From the NCBI RefSeq assembly GCF_003260995.1, contig NZ_CP030040.1, positions 2,713,176 through 2,777,175 on the forward strand: a stretch of DNA of 64,000 nucleotides, given 5' to 3'. Shown piece after piece: positions 17,543-26,668 of the stretch. Below the pieces are notes generated by a model. It was not told where the DNA came from and did no database searches. It worked only from the letters and a program-made list of their open reading frames with translations. The number at the start of each line of letters is the position of its first letter. Position 1 is the stretch's first letter. The DNA is from Acetobacterium sp. KB-1. GTDB taxonomy: Bacteria; Bacillota; Clostridia; Eubacteriales; Eubacteriaceae. Position numbers and translations under genes: made by a program.

Positions 17543-18229
17543 ATGATGAAGGTATTGATTGTCGAAGATGACAAGGTGTTGAATCACACCTTGGCCTATA
17601 ATCTTATTTCAGCGGGTTATCAGGTGATTTCGACCTATAATTTTAGAGAAGCGGACAGCGCGCTGGTGCAAAGCCAAGTTAATCTGATTGTTTTGGACGT
17701 GAATCTGCCCGATGGCAATGGTTTTGATTTATGTAAAAAATGGCGTGATCAAATCGATACGCCAATTATTTTTTTAACCGCCAATGATCTCGAAAGTGAT
17801 ATCTTAAAGGGGTTTGAACTGGGTGCCGAAGATTACATCACCAAGCCGTTTCTGATCAGCGTCATGCTAAAAAAGATCGCCGTGATTATCAAAAGAAGTA
17901 GTGGTCGTGTTGAGAAGCATATTTATAACGACGGCAAGCTGATCATTGATTTCTCAGAGCGAAAAGCCAGTCTTGGCGGTAATGCCATCGAGCTTAGCAG
18001 CAACGAATACAAGCTGCTTAAGATTCTCATTGAAAACAGCCAGATGGTGCTGACAAGACAGTTGCTGCTGGAAAAATTGTGGGATTGCAACGAGAACTTT
18101 GTCGATGAAAATGCCCTGACCATGATGATCAGCCGGATCAGATCAAAGATTGACACCAGGGACAAAAAACATCTCAAAACCATCTATGGGATGGGTTATC
18201 AATGGATTGGGGGGCCCGATGAGAAATAA
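17543..18229 (+). CDS. OmpR-family response regulator
   Basis: A 228-aa regulator. The receiver domain (residues 3-115) has the acidic pair ED at 8-9, phosphoacceptor Asp52 (VLDVNLPDGNG) and the K of ITKPF. The C-terminal winged helix (residues 130-225) is the Trans_reg_C type (SSNEYKLLKILIEN, then MMISRIRSKI). It overlaps the kinase start by 11 bases. The pair most likely senses an envelope stress or peptide and activates the ABC exporter genes that follow after a terminator. Confidence 0.95.
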   Translation: MMKVLIVEDDKVLNHTLAYNLISAGYQVISTYNFREADSALVQSQVNLIVLDVNLPDGNGFDLCKKWRDQIDTPIIFLTANDLESDILKGFELGAEDYITKPFLISVMLKKIAVIIKRSSGRVEKHIYNDGKLIIDFSERKASLGGNAIELSSNEYKLLKILIENSQMVLTRQLLLEKLWDCNENFVDENALTMMISRIRSKIDTRDKKHLKTIYGMGYQWIGGPDEK

Positions 18230-19232
18230 GCTTTGGGGGGCCGTGATCATCTTACTTAGCGTTGCCTATTGTGGCTTTGTTTTTTTGTTTTTCCATTCGC
18301 CCTTAGTAACCGCAGTTTCTATTCTACTCTGTCTGTTTTTTATTTTGGGCGGTTATTTTGAGAAACGCAGAAATGAAAAAAAAATCAACGCGATCACGGA
18401 TGACATCAGCGAAAATCTGGAGTTGCTGTTTAATAATGATTATCAAAACGTCAATGCCCTGGATTTATTGGATGAAACACTGATTTCAAAGATTAACCAG
18501 AAAATTGTCCGCATCGCCGACGTATTAAAAATAGTGACAGAAAAATCAACCACTGAAAAAAAGGTGCTGGAGGGTTTTATTTCGGATATATCGCATCAGG
18601 TAAAAACGCCAATGACCAATTTAAAACTGCTGCACGAAACCATCCAGGACCGCGATCTGCCGGAGCAGACCAGAAATGAACTGCTCAAATTAATGGGAAC
18701 TCAGCTTGAAAAGCTGGAATTTTTACTATCCTTCATGGTAAAAGCGTCACGCTTGGAAGCGGGCCTGATTCAACTAAAAAAGCAACCAGGCAATTTATTC
18801 GATACGCTGGCGGAAGCCTTGTCGGACATCACCGTTCCGGCTGAAAAAAAGCAGATCCAGATCACCGTTAATTGTCCCGAGGAATACTGCTTAAACCATG
18901 ATTTAAAATGGACGGCAGAAGCCTTGTTTAATGTGCTGGAGAATGCGGTGAAGTATGCACCGAATCACAGTTTTATCACCGTTGAGGTAAGAAGATGTGA
19001 AATGTATACCCGAATCACTATCACCGATCAGGGCAAAGGAATTCCAGAAGTGAATTACGGGAAGATCTTTCAGCGCTTTTACCGGGAAGAAGCAAATCAG
19101 GAGATTGAGGGAATCGGGATCGGCCTTTATCTGGCCCGTGAAATCATAGAAAAGCAGAACGGCTACATCATGGTGCGCTCTGTTGTCGGTGAGGGCTCAA
19201 CCTTTTCGGTGTTTTTGCCCAATGCCTTTTAA
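18219..19232 (+). CDS. Sensor histidine kinase
   Basis: A 337-aa kinase with two adjacent N-terminal membrane helices (residues 6-25 and 28-46) and almost no extracellular loop, as in intramembrane-sensing kinases. H box ISHQVKTPM with His126, then LENAVKYAPN, DQGKGIPE and GIGLYLARE ATP-binding motifs. Such kinases commonly take their input from a partner ABC transporter; the FtsX-type ABC transporter next door is the obvious candidate. ATG 18219 lies within the end of the response regulator gene. Confidence 0.93.
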   Translation: MRNKLWGAVIILLSVAYCGFVFLFFHSPLVTAVSILLCLFFILGGYFEKRRNEKKINAITDDISENLELLFNNDYQNVNALDLLDETLISKINQKIVRIADVLKIVTEKSTTEKKVLEGFISDISHQVKTPMTNLKLLHETIQDRDLPEQTRNELLKLMGTQLEKLEFLLSFMVKASRLEAGLIQLKKQPGNLFDTLAEALSDITVPAEKKQIQITVNCPEEYCLNHDLKWTAEALFNVLENAVKYAPNHSFITVEVRRCEMYTRITITDQGKGIPEVNYGKIFQRFYREEANQEIEGIGIGLYLAREIIEKQNGYIMVRSVVGEGSTFSVFLPNAF

Positions 19233-19244
19233 AATTGTCAAAGT

Positions 19245-19289
19245 AGCGTTAATTCTAACCGGTTTGTTAGAATTAATGCTCTTTTTTAG
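19245..19289 (+). terminator. Rho-independent terminator between the kinase and ABC genes
   Basis: AGCGTTAATTCTAAC (19245-19259) pairs over 15 bp (one G-T) with GTTAGAATTAATGCT (19266-19280) and is followed by CTTTTTT. It separates the two-component operon from the ABC exporter operon. Confidence 0.9.
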
Positions 19290-19295
19290 TTGATT

Positions 19296-19325
19296 TTGTA
19301 TTGATTTCATGAGAACTGTTATATT
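19296..19325 (+). promoter_or_regulatory. Candidate promoter of the ABC exporter operon
   Basis: TTGTAT (19296-19301) and TATATT (19320-19325) with an 18-bp spacer, just after the terminator and 50 bp before the ribosome-binding site. A second possible -10 (TATACT, 19344-19349) lacks a good -35. Binding of the adjacent response regulator here is inferred, not seen. Confidence 0.4.
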
Positions 19326-19374
19326 TTGGTTAGTTTGTCTTGCTATACTAGCGCAAACAGGAGGAATCAATTCG

Positions 19375-20043
19375 ATGAAAATACTGGAAACGAAAAATTT
19401 GAAAAAATATTATGGGAAAGAAGACAATCGCGTCAAAGCGCTTGACGGCATCGAACTCGCAGTTGAGAAAGGCGAGTTTTTAGCGATTGTCGGGACATCG
19501 GGCAGCGGAAAATCGACACTGCTCCATATGCTGGGCGGACTGGACGTTCCTACCGCCGGAAATGTAACGATCGGCGGAAAAGAAATTTCGCAGATGACCG
19601 ATGAGCAACTGACTATTTTTAGGCGGCGGCAAATTGGCTTTGTGTTTCAAAACTACAATCTGGTCTCGATGCTGAATGTCTACGAGAATATTGTCCTGCC
19701 GCTGGAACTCGATGGCAACAAGCCGGACCGCAACTATATCCGTGCAATTATTGAGCTGCTGCACTTGCAGACGATGACGCAGCGCTTCCCCAATAATCTC
19801 TCCGGGGGACAGCAACAGCGGGTTGCTCTGGCCAGGGCGCTGGCATCAAAACCGGCAATTGTGCTGGCGGATGAACCGACGGGAAATTTAGACAGCAAAA
19901 CCAGCCAGGAAGTGCTGGGTCTTTTAAAAATGAGTATTAAAAAATTCGGGCAGACGCTGGTGATGATCACCCATAACAATGAAATCGCTCAACTTGCGGA
20001 CCGCATCATTCGCATTGAGGATGGAAAGATCGTAAATCGATGA
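19375..20043 (+). CDS. ABC transporter ATP-binding protein (MacB/LolD type)
   Basis: A 222-aa ATPase with Walker A GTSGSGKST, Q-loop QNYNLVSML, signature LSGGQQQRVALARAL, Walker B IVLADEPTGNLD and the H-loop MITH. The MacB/LolD subfamily partners FtsX-like permeases that move peptides, lipids or antibiotics without transporting through the membrane in the classic way. ATG 19375 follows GGAGGAATCAA; the longer frame from 19309 is less likely. Its TGA stop overlaps the ATG (20040) of the permease gene (ATGA). Confidence 0.95.
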   Translation: MKILETKNLKKYYGKEDNRVKALDGIELAVEKGEFLAIVGTSGSGKSTLLHMLGGLDVPTAGNVTIGGKEISQMTDEQLTIFRRRQIGFVFQNYNLVSMLNVYENIVLPLELDGNKPDRNYIRAIIELLHLQTMTQRFPNNLSGGQQQRVALARALASKPAIVLADEPTGNLDSKTSQEVLGLLKMSIKKFGQTLVMITHNNEIAQLADRIIRIEDGKIVNR

Positions 20044-22452
20044 AGACGGCAAAAAAAAATCAGAAACAATAATCAGGCCATTATTCGTCATCTTGCCCTG
20101 CGCAGTATTAAAACCAGTAAAACGAGAAATCTCTTTATCCTTATAACCATTGCCCTGTCTGTTAGTTTGCTGGGGGTGATGGCGCTGTTCACCTCGGCTC
20201 AGGGTGTTGAACAAAAAAGACAGGTAGCTTTGATGCAGCATGTCACCTATATGAATGTGAATGCGGCCCAGATTGCCGCGCTGGAGAGCGAAGAACAGAT
20301 TGAATTCATGACCCTGGATAAATTGGGTCAGGGCTTTGAATTAAATGGAGAAATGATCCGGCCAGTTTATTATGAGGAAATAACAGCGCCGATTAAAACA
20401 ACTGCGGTTATTGAAGGCAGCTATCCCCATCAATTCAATGAAATTGCGGTTAACCAGTCCTTGATGAAGGTACTGGGCGTGCCGGCCACGATCGGGGAGA
20501 CGGTTTCTCTGACCTTTCTGGATGGGGAAACCGAAACCTTTATTGTTAGCGGTTTTTTAGAAGAAGCGGAGGTTACCAAGGTCTATCCGCTAATCTTTTC
20601 CCGGGAATATGCCGAAAATGGACCACAACTAAAGGATGTCGCCTATCATGCCCTTTGTCGAATTCAGGGGGCCGAGGAGATGTCTGAGCAGGCGTTTTTG
20701 GATACCATTCGTAGCATTGGTGCAGAGGCCGGAATTGAACGAAAAAATATTAACGAAAACAACAATTTTTCCAGTTCACTGACGATGTCGGCCATGAATA
20801 TTGGAGTGGTTGTCGGCGTTGGCATCGGCATCCTGCTGGTCAGTGTATTGGTTATTTACAGCGTCTTCTATCTTTCGGTGGTCGGCAGAATTCGTCAGTT
20901 TGGGCAACTGCGAACACTGGGAGCAACCAAAAAACAGATTAAATCCTTAATCACACGGGAAGGGATTCTGCTGTGTCTGATCGGGTCGATGGCAGGCTTT
21001 CTGATTGCCTGGCCGATCGCCTATTCGATTAAGCCAGGCGGCTGGGACTGGGAACGCACGCTGATTGTCAGTTTGATTATCCTGCTGGCCGATTTGATAA
21101 CCGTGCTGATCTCGATTCGAAAACCGGCAAAACTGGCAGCGTCTGTTACGTCGATTGAGGCATCGCTTTTTTCACAGTACCGCCAGAGTCGAAAAAAAGA
21201 GTCTAAAAGCATCAAACGGAAAATGACACCGTTACATCTGGCAATGATGAGTGCCCAAAGGAATCGCAAAAAAACGCTCTTGACGATGATTTCCCTGGGT
21301 GTTGGCGGGGTTATCTTTCTTACCGGGGCGACATTTATTGGCTCTATGACAGCGGAGGATTATTCCCGACAGGGCTTTTATCAATGGGGTGAATACATCA
21401 TCGCCTATGACTATAATGCCTCCCAAACGATGGAGAACGGCAATGTCGGGATTCAGCTGAACAACCCCCTAAGTCCTGAATTTATTGAGAGCATCAAAAA
21501 AATTGATGGCGTTAAAGCGGTGCAAAGTTATCATAAAGCCCAAGTCAACTACGATTACAGGGATCAAACCAACAATCAGGACAGCCTGGCCCCATTTACC
21601 CGGGAAGATCAGGAAAATGTTAGAAATGTCTTAGAAGAAGGCGCCTTTGACTATGATGAAATGATTGCCAATGACGAACTGCTGATTGTCAATAATAGCG
21701 TGGCAAAGGAAATATTTGGCTGGAAATTTGAAATGGGCGATACCGTCACACTCCATTATTTCAATGGCACTGAGGAAGTGGAGAAAGATTTTACAGTTGT
21801 CGGCGCGGTCGATACCTACAGTGAAGTGACTTATAATGCCGGCTGGTTTCTCCTTCCCCGGGAAAAGCTCGACCTCTTATTTCCTGGAGTTGACACCACT
21901 GAAACGCTGGTGGTCTCGGTTGATGATTTTGAATTGAGCGGGGCTGAGATTGAGCCGCAGATACAAAATCTGGTCAACGCAAATCCGCTCCTGGCAATGG
22001 ATACGCTTAGAGAAGAGCTGATTGCCGATAAGATATCGTTCACCCTGATCAACCGGGTGATTCTGGGGCTGTCAATTTTTATTATCGCCTTTAGTCTGAT
22101 TAATTTGATTAATACCCTGATGACCAATATCATCTCGCGGCGGCAGGAGTTTTCGATGCTGCAGTCAATCGGAATGACGAGTGGCCAATTGATGAAGATG
22201 ATCCAGGGCGAGGGATTAATTCTGGCGTTGGGGAATATGGTCATTACCTTGACACTTGGCACCGGGTTGGGATACCTGCTGGTCCATCTGATGCGGGAAC
22301 TTGGTGTAACCTATATGCACTATCGCTTTCCGATTTGGTATTTTCTAGCATACCTTCTGGTCACATTGCTGGTGCCGGTTCTGGTTTCGGGTGTTTCAGT
22401 ACGCTCTTTTCAAAACAATTCCCTGGTCGAACGATTGCGGGCAATGGAATAA
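20040..22452 (+). CDS. FtsX-like ABC transporter permease, apparent -1 frame problem near its start
   Basis: Large permease with two FtsX domains. The GQLRTLGATKKQIKSL segment and the C-terminal EFSMLQSIGMTSGQLMKM segment are typical, and a long extracellular region lies between. The natural start ATG 20040 overlaps the ATPase stop, but its frame ends at TAA after ten codons. The main frame is open from 20044, reads through IRHLALRSIKTSKTRNLF and the first membrane helix, and has no good start codon. An A9 tract at 20051-20059 with one A too many explains this; with A8 the protein would be about 803 aa. Otherwise translation would have to start at TTG 20167, inside helix one. Confidence 0.85.
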
Positions 22453-22471
22453 AAAACTAAAAAAGAATAAT

Positions 22472-22520
22472 AACGGGGCCAGGGCATGTTTTAAAGCCCT
22501 GGCCCCGTTAGTTTGCTTAT
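22472..22520. terminator. Strong hairpin terminator between convergent genes
   Basis: AACGGGGCCAGGGC (22472-22485) and GCCCTGGCCCCGTT (22496-22509) form a perfect 14-bp stem. The T-rich tail is better on the minus strand (ATTATTCTTTTTTAG), for the methyltransferase gene. It can also stop the permease transcript. Confidence 0.85.
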
Positions 22521-22572
22521 TACAATATCAGCCAGCATTGCTGGATACTCTTCGGTAAGGGGTAAAATCAGA

Positions 22573-23406
22573 TTAATGTTTTTTTGCTACGGTGCAGATT
22601 GTTTCGCTATCGGGAAGTAATGGCGCTCCCGCGACATCGCCATAAAAGTTGTCAACTAAAAAGCCCGCCGCAGCCAATTCTTTTATTATTTCTGTCGTCG
22701 TAAAGGTATGCTCCCAGATGTTATAACAATCAACGGTTTCTTCGGTGATCACAATCGTTTGGTTAAGGACGGTTGCCCATTTATCATAACGGTAAAAAGA
22801 GTCCAGACAAAGATGAGGGCCTTCCTTCCAAAAGCCGCTCGGGCAATATTTCCACGTGTTTGATTCGGGTTTTCCGGCATGAAATTTCGGCGTGAATACA
22901 TCAAAGATAAAGTGGCCATTAGGCTTTAAGGCGGCATGAATTTTTGTTAAGAGTAGATGCCGGTCATGTGGGGAAAGCACCCCAAAATCGCAATATATAA
23001 GGGTGATCAGGTCAAATTCATTTTCAAAAGTCATCTTAAGATAATCCTTAATTTGGTAGCTAATGCTGGCATTTTTCTTTGCGGCACAACTTTTCGCATA
23101 AGCAATCGAACGCTTAGAAAAGTCAATCCCCGTAACGCAATAAGACTTCTGATAAAATTTATTGGCATAGATACCCGGTCCGCACCCGATATCAAGAAGC
23201 TTGGGATACTGTTTGGGTGGTGCAATTGATGCGATCCAGTTTACCGAAGCATCAACAAAGGTATTGTTTCTGGTGGCAGCATCGCCATCAGGATTGAGAT
23301 GTGCTTCAAGTAAACAAATAGAAATGTGGTCATCTTTCCAGAAATTGGCAGTGCCGTTTTGGTAAATTTCCGGCTTGTGAAGATATGAGAATATTTTTTG
23401 ATACAT
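22573..23406 (-). CDS. Class I SAM-dependent methyltransferase
   Basis: A 277-aa soluble methyltransferase. Motif I is LLDIGCGPGIYANKF (about residues 86-100), followed by GIDFSKRSIAYAK and LITLIYCDFGVLSPHDR. The C-terminal half has WEHTFTTTEIIKELAAAGF, as in small-molecule or antibiotic methylases. ATG 23406 is preceded by CTGGAGGAAACC. It has an unusual leader: a terminator and a 19-bp inverted repeat lie upstream (23431-23659). Substrate unknown. Confidence 0.88.
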   Translation of the reverse strand: MYQKIFSYLHKPEIYQNGTANFWKDDHISICLLEAHLNPDGDAATRNNTFVDASVNWIASIAPPKQYPKLLDIGCGPGIYANKFYQKSYCVTGIDFSKRSIAYAKSCAAKKNASISYQIKDYLKMTFENEFDLITLIYCDFGVLSPHDRHLLLTKIHAALKPNGHFIFDVFTPKFHAGKPESNTWKYCPSGFWKEGPHLCLDSFYRYDKWATVLNQTIVITEETVDCYNIWEHTFTTTEIIKELAAAGFLVDNFYGDVAGAPLLPDSETICTVAKKH

Positions 23407-23430
23407 TTGGTTTCCTCCAGGAAAAATTTT

Positions 23431-23659
23431 TGTGATAACATGAAAAAAGACTGTGGATATCCACAGTCTTTAAAAATCAAAGTCTTTTAATCGTGGAATA
23501 GATATAAACCATAAACTGCATGCAGAAAAAGCCGTTGTCAAACGACTAAAAATTTCTGTTAAGTTACGATTTCATCAATCTTTTCCACGTCTTACTGATA
23601 GTGCCGTTGCAATATCAAGTGCGCCGGATCGCTTCACTTCCTTTTTTCATGTTATCACA
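23431..23659. repeat. 229-bp element with perfect 19-bp terminal inverted repeats
   Basis: TGTGATAACATGAAAAAAG (23431-23449) is exactly complementary to CTTTTTTCATGTTATCACA (23641-23659). The interior holds a 26-bp perfect palindrome at 23446-23471 that acts as a terminator on the minus strand, because T6 follows there. Its own T-tract is part of the 19-bp arm. Nothing longer than a few codons is open on the minus strand. It could be a MITE-like insertion, or a leader RNA in which the long stem competes with the terminator. No target duplication is evident. Confidence 0.75.
23444..23471 (-). terminator. Terminator/attenuator in the methyltransferase leader
   Basis: Minus strand: GACTGTGGAT then ATCCACAGTC followed by TTTTTT, about 40 bases before the methyltransferase start codon. 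It would stop read-through from upstream unless an alternative structure forms. Confidence 0.75.
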
Positions 23660-23743
23660 TAATAATTATAGCATAGTGGCAGAGTGTGTCAATAAATTAT
23701 TGGGTGGTATTGCAGAGGTAGCGGTATATAAGAATTTGCCCAA

Positions 23744-23766
23744 TAAAAAAGTGTCTTCAACACTCT
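23744..23766 (-). terminator. Terminator after the WYL regulator gene
   Basis: On the minus strand AGTGT, loop TGAAG, ACACT, then TTTTTT. Short 5-bp stem, but well placed 40 bases after the regulator stop. Confidence 0.6.
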
Positions 23767-23805
23767 CACCCCCTGCCCCTCACTCACGAGGGGCCATTCC
23801 ATGCA

Positions 23806-24738
23806 TTAACTTTCGTATAGGGTAGCGATATCATGGATTCTACGCTTCATTTCTGTGCGGATATGCAACGGCTCTAAACACTCGCATTTATCCCCAAAAC
23901 TGAAAAGAATATTGTAGTGATATTCGTTCTCGATGAAAGGAAAACGAACAATGAAATACTCATCACCGTCTGGCGAAAAGTGTTCATAAGTGCAATAATC
24001 AAGGACCCGGTCCACGATCGATTTATGAATACGAATTTTGATTTTTATTTGCATCGTTGCCAAAATATCAGTAAAATCTAGCTGCGGTTTTTGATAGTCT
24101 CGTGGCGTAAAAGATTCCGCTTGTATCTGTAGGTTTGATGTCCGGGATAGTTTAAATAAGCGAAAATGATTTCTTTTATGGCAATACCCTTGTAAGTACC
24201 AATGACTACTTTTTAATACCAGCTGATACGGCTCGGTTGTTCGTGCGGTTTTATTTCCGTAGCGGTCGGCATATTCAAACGAAAGTAGCTTGCTTTCCTG
24301 TAAGGCTGTTTTGATCATTTCTAAATAGGGTTGGATGTTCCGGTTGCCCATCCACGGACTTAAATCGACAACGATTTGATTTGCTTTTAATTCAATGTCT
24401 TTGGCTCTGTCGGCGGGGATAAAACTCTTGACTTTCGCAAGGGCGTTTACCAGTTCATCTCCTCGGATCATGTTGGAAAGACTGGAAAGCCCCATCAAGA
24501 TAGCGGAAAGGTCGGCAGTCGAAAAAACTTTTTTATCAATCTTGTATTGCTGCATGATTTCAAAGCCGCCGCCCACTCCCGATGTAGAGTGAACAGGAAT
24601 ACCCGCCATGTTGATCGTGTCAATGTCGCGGTAGATTGTGCGGGGTGAAACTTCAAACAGATCGGCTAACTCCTGTGCGCCGATACGCTTTTTATCAAGG
24701 AGTATCATAATAATGCTAACAAGCCTGTCAACTTTCAT
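23806..24738 (-). CDS. HTH-WYL domain transcriptional regulator (YafY-like)
   Basis: A 310-aa regulator. Residues 1-60 are an HTH_11 winged helix (RIGAQELADLFEVSPRTIYR, then DIDTINMAGIP). A WYL domain (about residues 140-230; SSHWYLQGYCHKRNHFRLF) and a WCX-like C-terminus follow. WYL domains bind ligands or nucleic acid fragments, and many such proteins are repressors linked to stress or defence. It is divergent from the isochorismatase-like fragment at 24859, its likely former target. The start at 24738 has AGGTGGC upstream. Confidence 0.9.
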   Translation of the reverse strand: MKVDRLVSIIMILLDKKRIGAQELADLFEVSPRTIYRDIDTINMAGIPVHSTSGVGGGFEIMQQYKIDKKVFSTADLSAILMGLSSLSNMIRGDELVNALAKVKSFIPADRAKDIELKANQIVVDLSPWMGNRNIQPYLEMIKTALQESKLLSFEYADRYGNKTARTTEPYQLVLKSSHWYLQGYCHKRNHFRLFKLSRTSNLQIQAESFTPRDYQKPQLDFTDILATMQIKIKIRIHKSIVDRVLDYCTYEHFSPDGDEYFIVRFPFIENEYHYNILFSFGDKCECLEPLHIRTEMKRRIHDIATLYES

Positions 24739-24858
24739 CGGTCAGCCACCTTCCTAAATTTATTATTATCATTATAGATTGTTGCCATACTGCTGTCAAC
24801 AATTGCAAGGTATAATAAAAAAGCAAACAAATTAATCGACCGATAAGGAGGAAACACG

Positions 24859-24951
24859 ATGAAGAAAGACTTGGCAATAATCGATATTCAAAATTACATT
24901 ACAAAGAATGACATGGATGTTATTAGCCCAATCAATAAAGCGATTGATTGG
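24859..24951 (+). pseudogene. N-terminal fragment of an isochorismatase-like cysteine hydrolase
   Basis: AAGGAGG precedes ATG 24859, and the frame reads MKKDLAIIDIQNYITKND. The LAIIDIQN motif is the first strand of the isochorismatase-like family (the catalytic Asp strand). After about 31 codons it runs directly into the promoter repeat at 24952 and stops at 24987. The rest of the enzyme (about 150 residues) is gone. Its 5' end lies divergent to the WYL regulator. Confidence 0.7.
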
Positions 24952-25065
24952 CCCGACAAATTGACTACAAAACAGAAGCGGGCGTAGGGACAATAATTCG
25001 GGTTGTGATCAGTTCGGGAGTTACGATATAATAAGATCTGGTCGGGTAATTGAGATACAATTATC
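24952..25065 (+). repeat. Copy 1 of a duplicated promoter segment joined to the 3' end of a GNAT gene
   Basis: 24952-25040 matches 37040-37128 closely, including promoter hexamers. The following GATCTGGTCGGGTAATTGAG continues as the last codons (D-L-V-G-stop) and 3' flank of the GNAT gene at 37175-37693. The body of the GNAT gene is missing here, so this is an internally deleted duplicate of the 37-kb locus. Confidence 0.85.
25003..25032 (+). promoter_or_regulatory. Sigma-A-type promoter in repeat copy 1
   Basis: TTGTGA (25003-25008), an 18-bp spacer and TATAAT (25027-25032). The same spacing and hexamers occur in copy 2 at 37091-37120. It now drives the RimJ/RimL-like GNAT gene at 25091. 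Confidence 0.75.
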
Positions 25066-25090
25066 TTTTGTACCATTGGAGGGATTTAGG

Positions 25091-25675
25091 ATGGTTAGTA
25101 GTGTTGAACAGTTTCCACACATTGTGACAGAGAAAATAATGTTGCGAAAAATCGAAGAATCGGATCTTGAAAAATTATTTGAGATCTATAGCAATAAAAA
25201 TATATTTAAGTACATTCCCGGAGATGTTATAAAAAACAAAACCACTGTTTTAAATATGATCGGTCATTTTGAACGGGATTTTAAAAAAGGTAAGACGTTG
25301 TTTTTAGGAATTTTTTTGACCGAAGCACCAGAAGAACTAGTTGGTGTCGCCGAAATTTTTGATTTTGATAACAAGGTTAACATGGTAACAATAGGCTATC
25401 GAATTAATGAAAACTATTGGCATAGGGGATTTGCAACCGAAACCGTTGGAGCGATGGTTGATTATCTGTTTAGAATGATGGGGATGAATCGAATACAGGC
25501 CTTTGTAATGCCTGAGAACAAACATTCACATCGCGTATTGCTGAAAAACAAGTTTGATTGTGAAGGCGTAATGCGACAAGCACAGTACTGGAAAGGCCGG
25601 GGGGTGGTTGATGTGGCAGTTTACTCACTTCTCTGTTCAGACATGAATGCCAATGAGTTTAACCTCGATTGTTAG
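25091..25675 (+). CDS. GNAT N-acetyltransferase (RimJ/RimL-like)
   Basis: A 194-aa acetyltransferase. The GNAT_3 pattern is clear: IVTEKIMLRKIEESDLEKLF at the N-terminus, GYRINENYWHRGFATETVGA (acetyl-CoA-binding motif A, with R/G-x-x-G/A) and GMNRIQAFVMPENKHSHRVL, NKFDCEGVM at the C-terminus. It acetylates an amino group of a protein or small molecule; the target is unknown. GGAGGG at 25078-25083 supports ATG 25091. It uses a promoter inherited from a deleted, different GNAT locus. Confidence 0.9.
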   Translation: MVSSVEQFPHIVTEKIMLRKIEESDLEKLFEIYSNKNIFKYIPGDVIKNKTTVLNMIGHFERDFKKGKTLFLGIFLTEAPEELVGVAEIFDFDNKVNMVTIGYRINENYWHRGFATETVGAMVDYLFRMMGMNRIQAFVMPENKHSHRVLLKNKFDCEGVMRQAQYWKGRGVVDVAVYSLLCSDMNANEFNLDC

Positions 25676-25732
25676 AAATAAAAGCTGTTTTGCAATGCTC
25701 GGCTATTTAAAAAATTTGAGGAGGAAAAGAAA

Positions 25733-26359
25733 ATGATGAGAACAGTATATCTTTATGTTTGCGATACCATGGCAGATTGGGAAATTGGATATTTAACGGC
25801 GGAACTTAATACCGGCAGATATTTTAAAAAGGGGCTGGCCCCTTGTAAAATTGTGACCGTGGGGATTGATGTGACACCCGTTACGACGATGGGCGGTTTG
25901 AAAATATTACCGGATATCAGCGTGGCAGAGTGCGATTTAAAAAGTGCAGATGCCCTGATTTTACCCGGTGGCGATACATGGTTAGAGGAAGTCCACGAAC
26001 CAATCATCAAGAAAGCCGCGCAGGGTATTAAAGAAAATAAGATTGTAGCCGCCATCTGTGGTGCGACAATGGGACTAGCCAAGAATGGCATCCTGGATGC
26101 CAGACGCCATACAAGCAATGATTTGGAGTATCTTAAAATGGTCTGCCCGGATTATAAAGGTGAAGCATTTTATAAAAATGACCCGGCGGTTACGGATGGA
26201 AACTTAATCACGGCTACCGGGGTAGCACCACTGGAATTTACGGTGGAAGTCCTAAAAGCATTGGAAGTTTTTTCGCCAGAAACATTGGAGGCATGGTATC
26301 AGCTATATAAAACCCATAAACCGGAGTATTTTTTTGCGTTGATGAACTCGATACAATAG
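25733..26359 (+). CDS. DJ-1/PfpI family type-1 glutamine amidotransferase-like protein
   Basis: A 208-aa soluble protein of the DJ-1/PfpI superfamily. SADALILPGGDTWLEE (residues 71-86) gives the conserved acidic/GGD loop, and VAAICGATMGLA holds the nucleophile Cys109 in the elbow. GGEF-like N-terminus: MMRTVYLYVCDTMADWEIGY. Family activities include glyoxalase, deglycase or protease-like chemistry; YdeA/YoaZ-like members are stress linked. GAGGAGG precedes ATG 25733. Stand-alone gene. Confidence 0.9.
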   Translation: MMRTVYLYVCDTMADWEIGYLTAELNTGRYFKKGLAPCKIVTVGIDVTPVTTMGGLKILPDISVAECDLKSADALILPGGDTWLEEVHEPIIKKAAQGIKENKIVAAICGATMGLAKNGILDARRHTSNDLEYLKMVCPDYKGEAFYKNDPAVTDGNLITATGVAPLEFTVEVLKALEVFSPETLEAWYQLYKTHKPEYFFALMNSIQ

Positions 26360-26668
26360 CGAAGAGTGCTTTAGAAAAAAAGATCGAAGGTTATCTTCAG
26401 TTAAATAAAATGGAATAGAAAAGGTGGGAAAGCAATGAAATGCTGTATTGTAATTACCGGAATAGATCTGAAAGATAATTAAACTTAGGTAATTGCGAAA
26501 CTAATTATAAAAACTGACGTAAATAAGCTATTCCAAATCAATTTTGGATAAATATAAGCTGATTTGGTGAGGAGCTGTATAAATATACTATACAAGAAAT
26601 GACTTATCCAAGGGATTTATTGAGTTTTGCAAACACCTAAATAATTAAACTATTTAGGAGGATTTGAA
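26360..26668 (+). other. Intergenic region before the vat-like gene
   Basis: No substantial gene. A 15-codon frame with a ribosome-binding site (26434-26481, MKCCIVITGIDLKDN) may be a remnant or a leader peptide for the resistance-type gene that follows. No translation-attenuator hairpin could be confirmed by eye. Confidence 0.35.
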
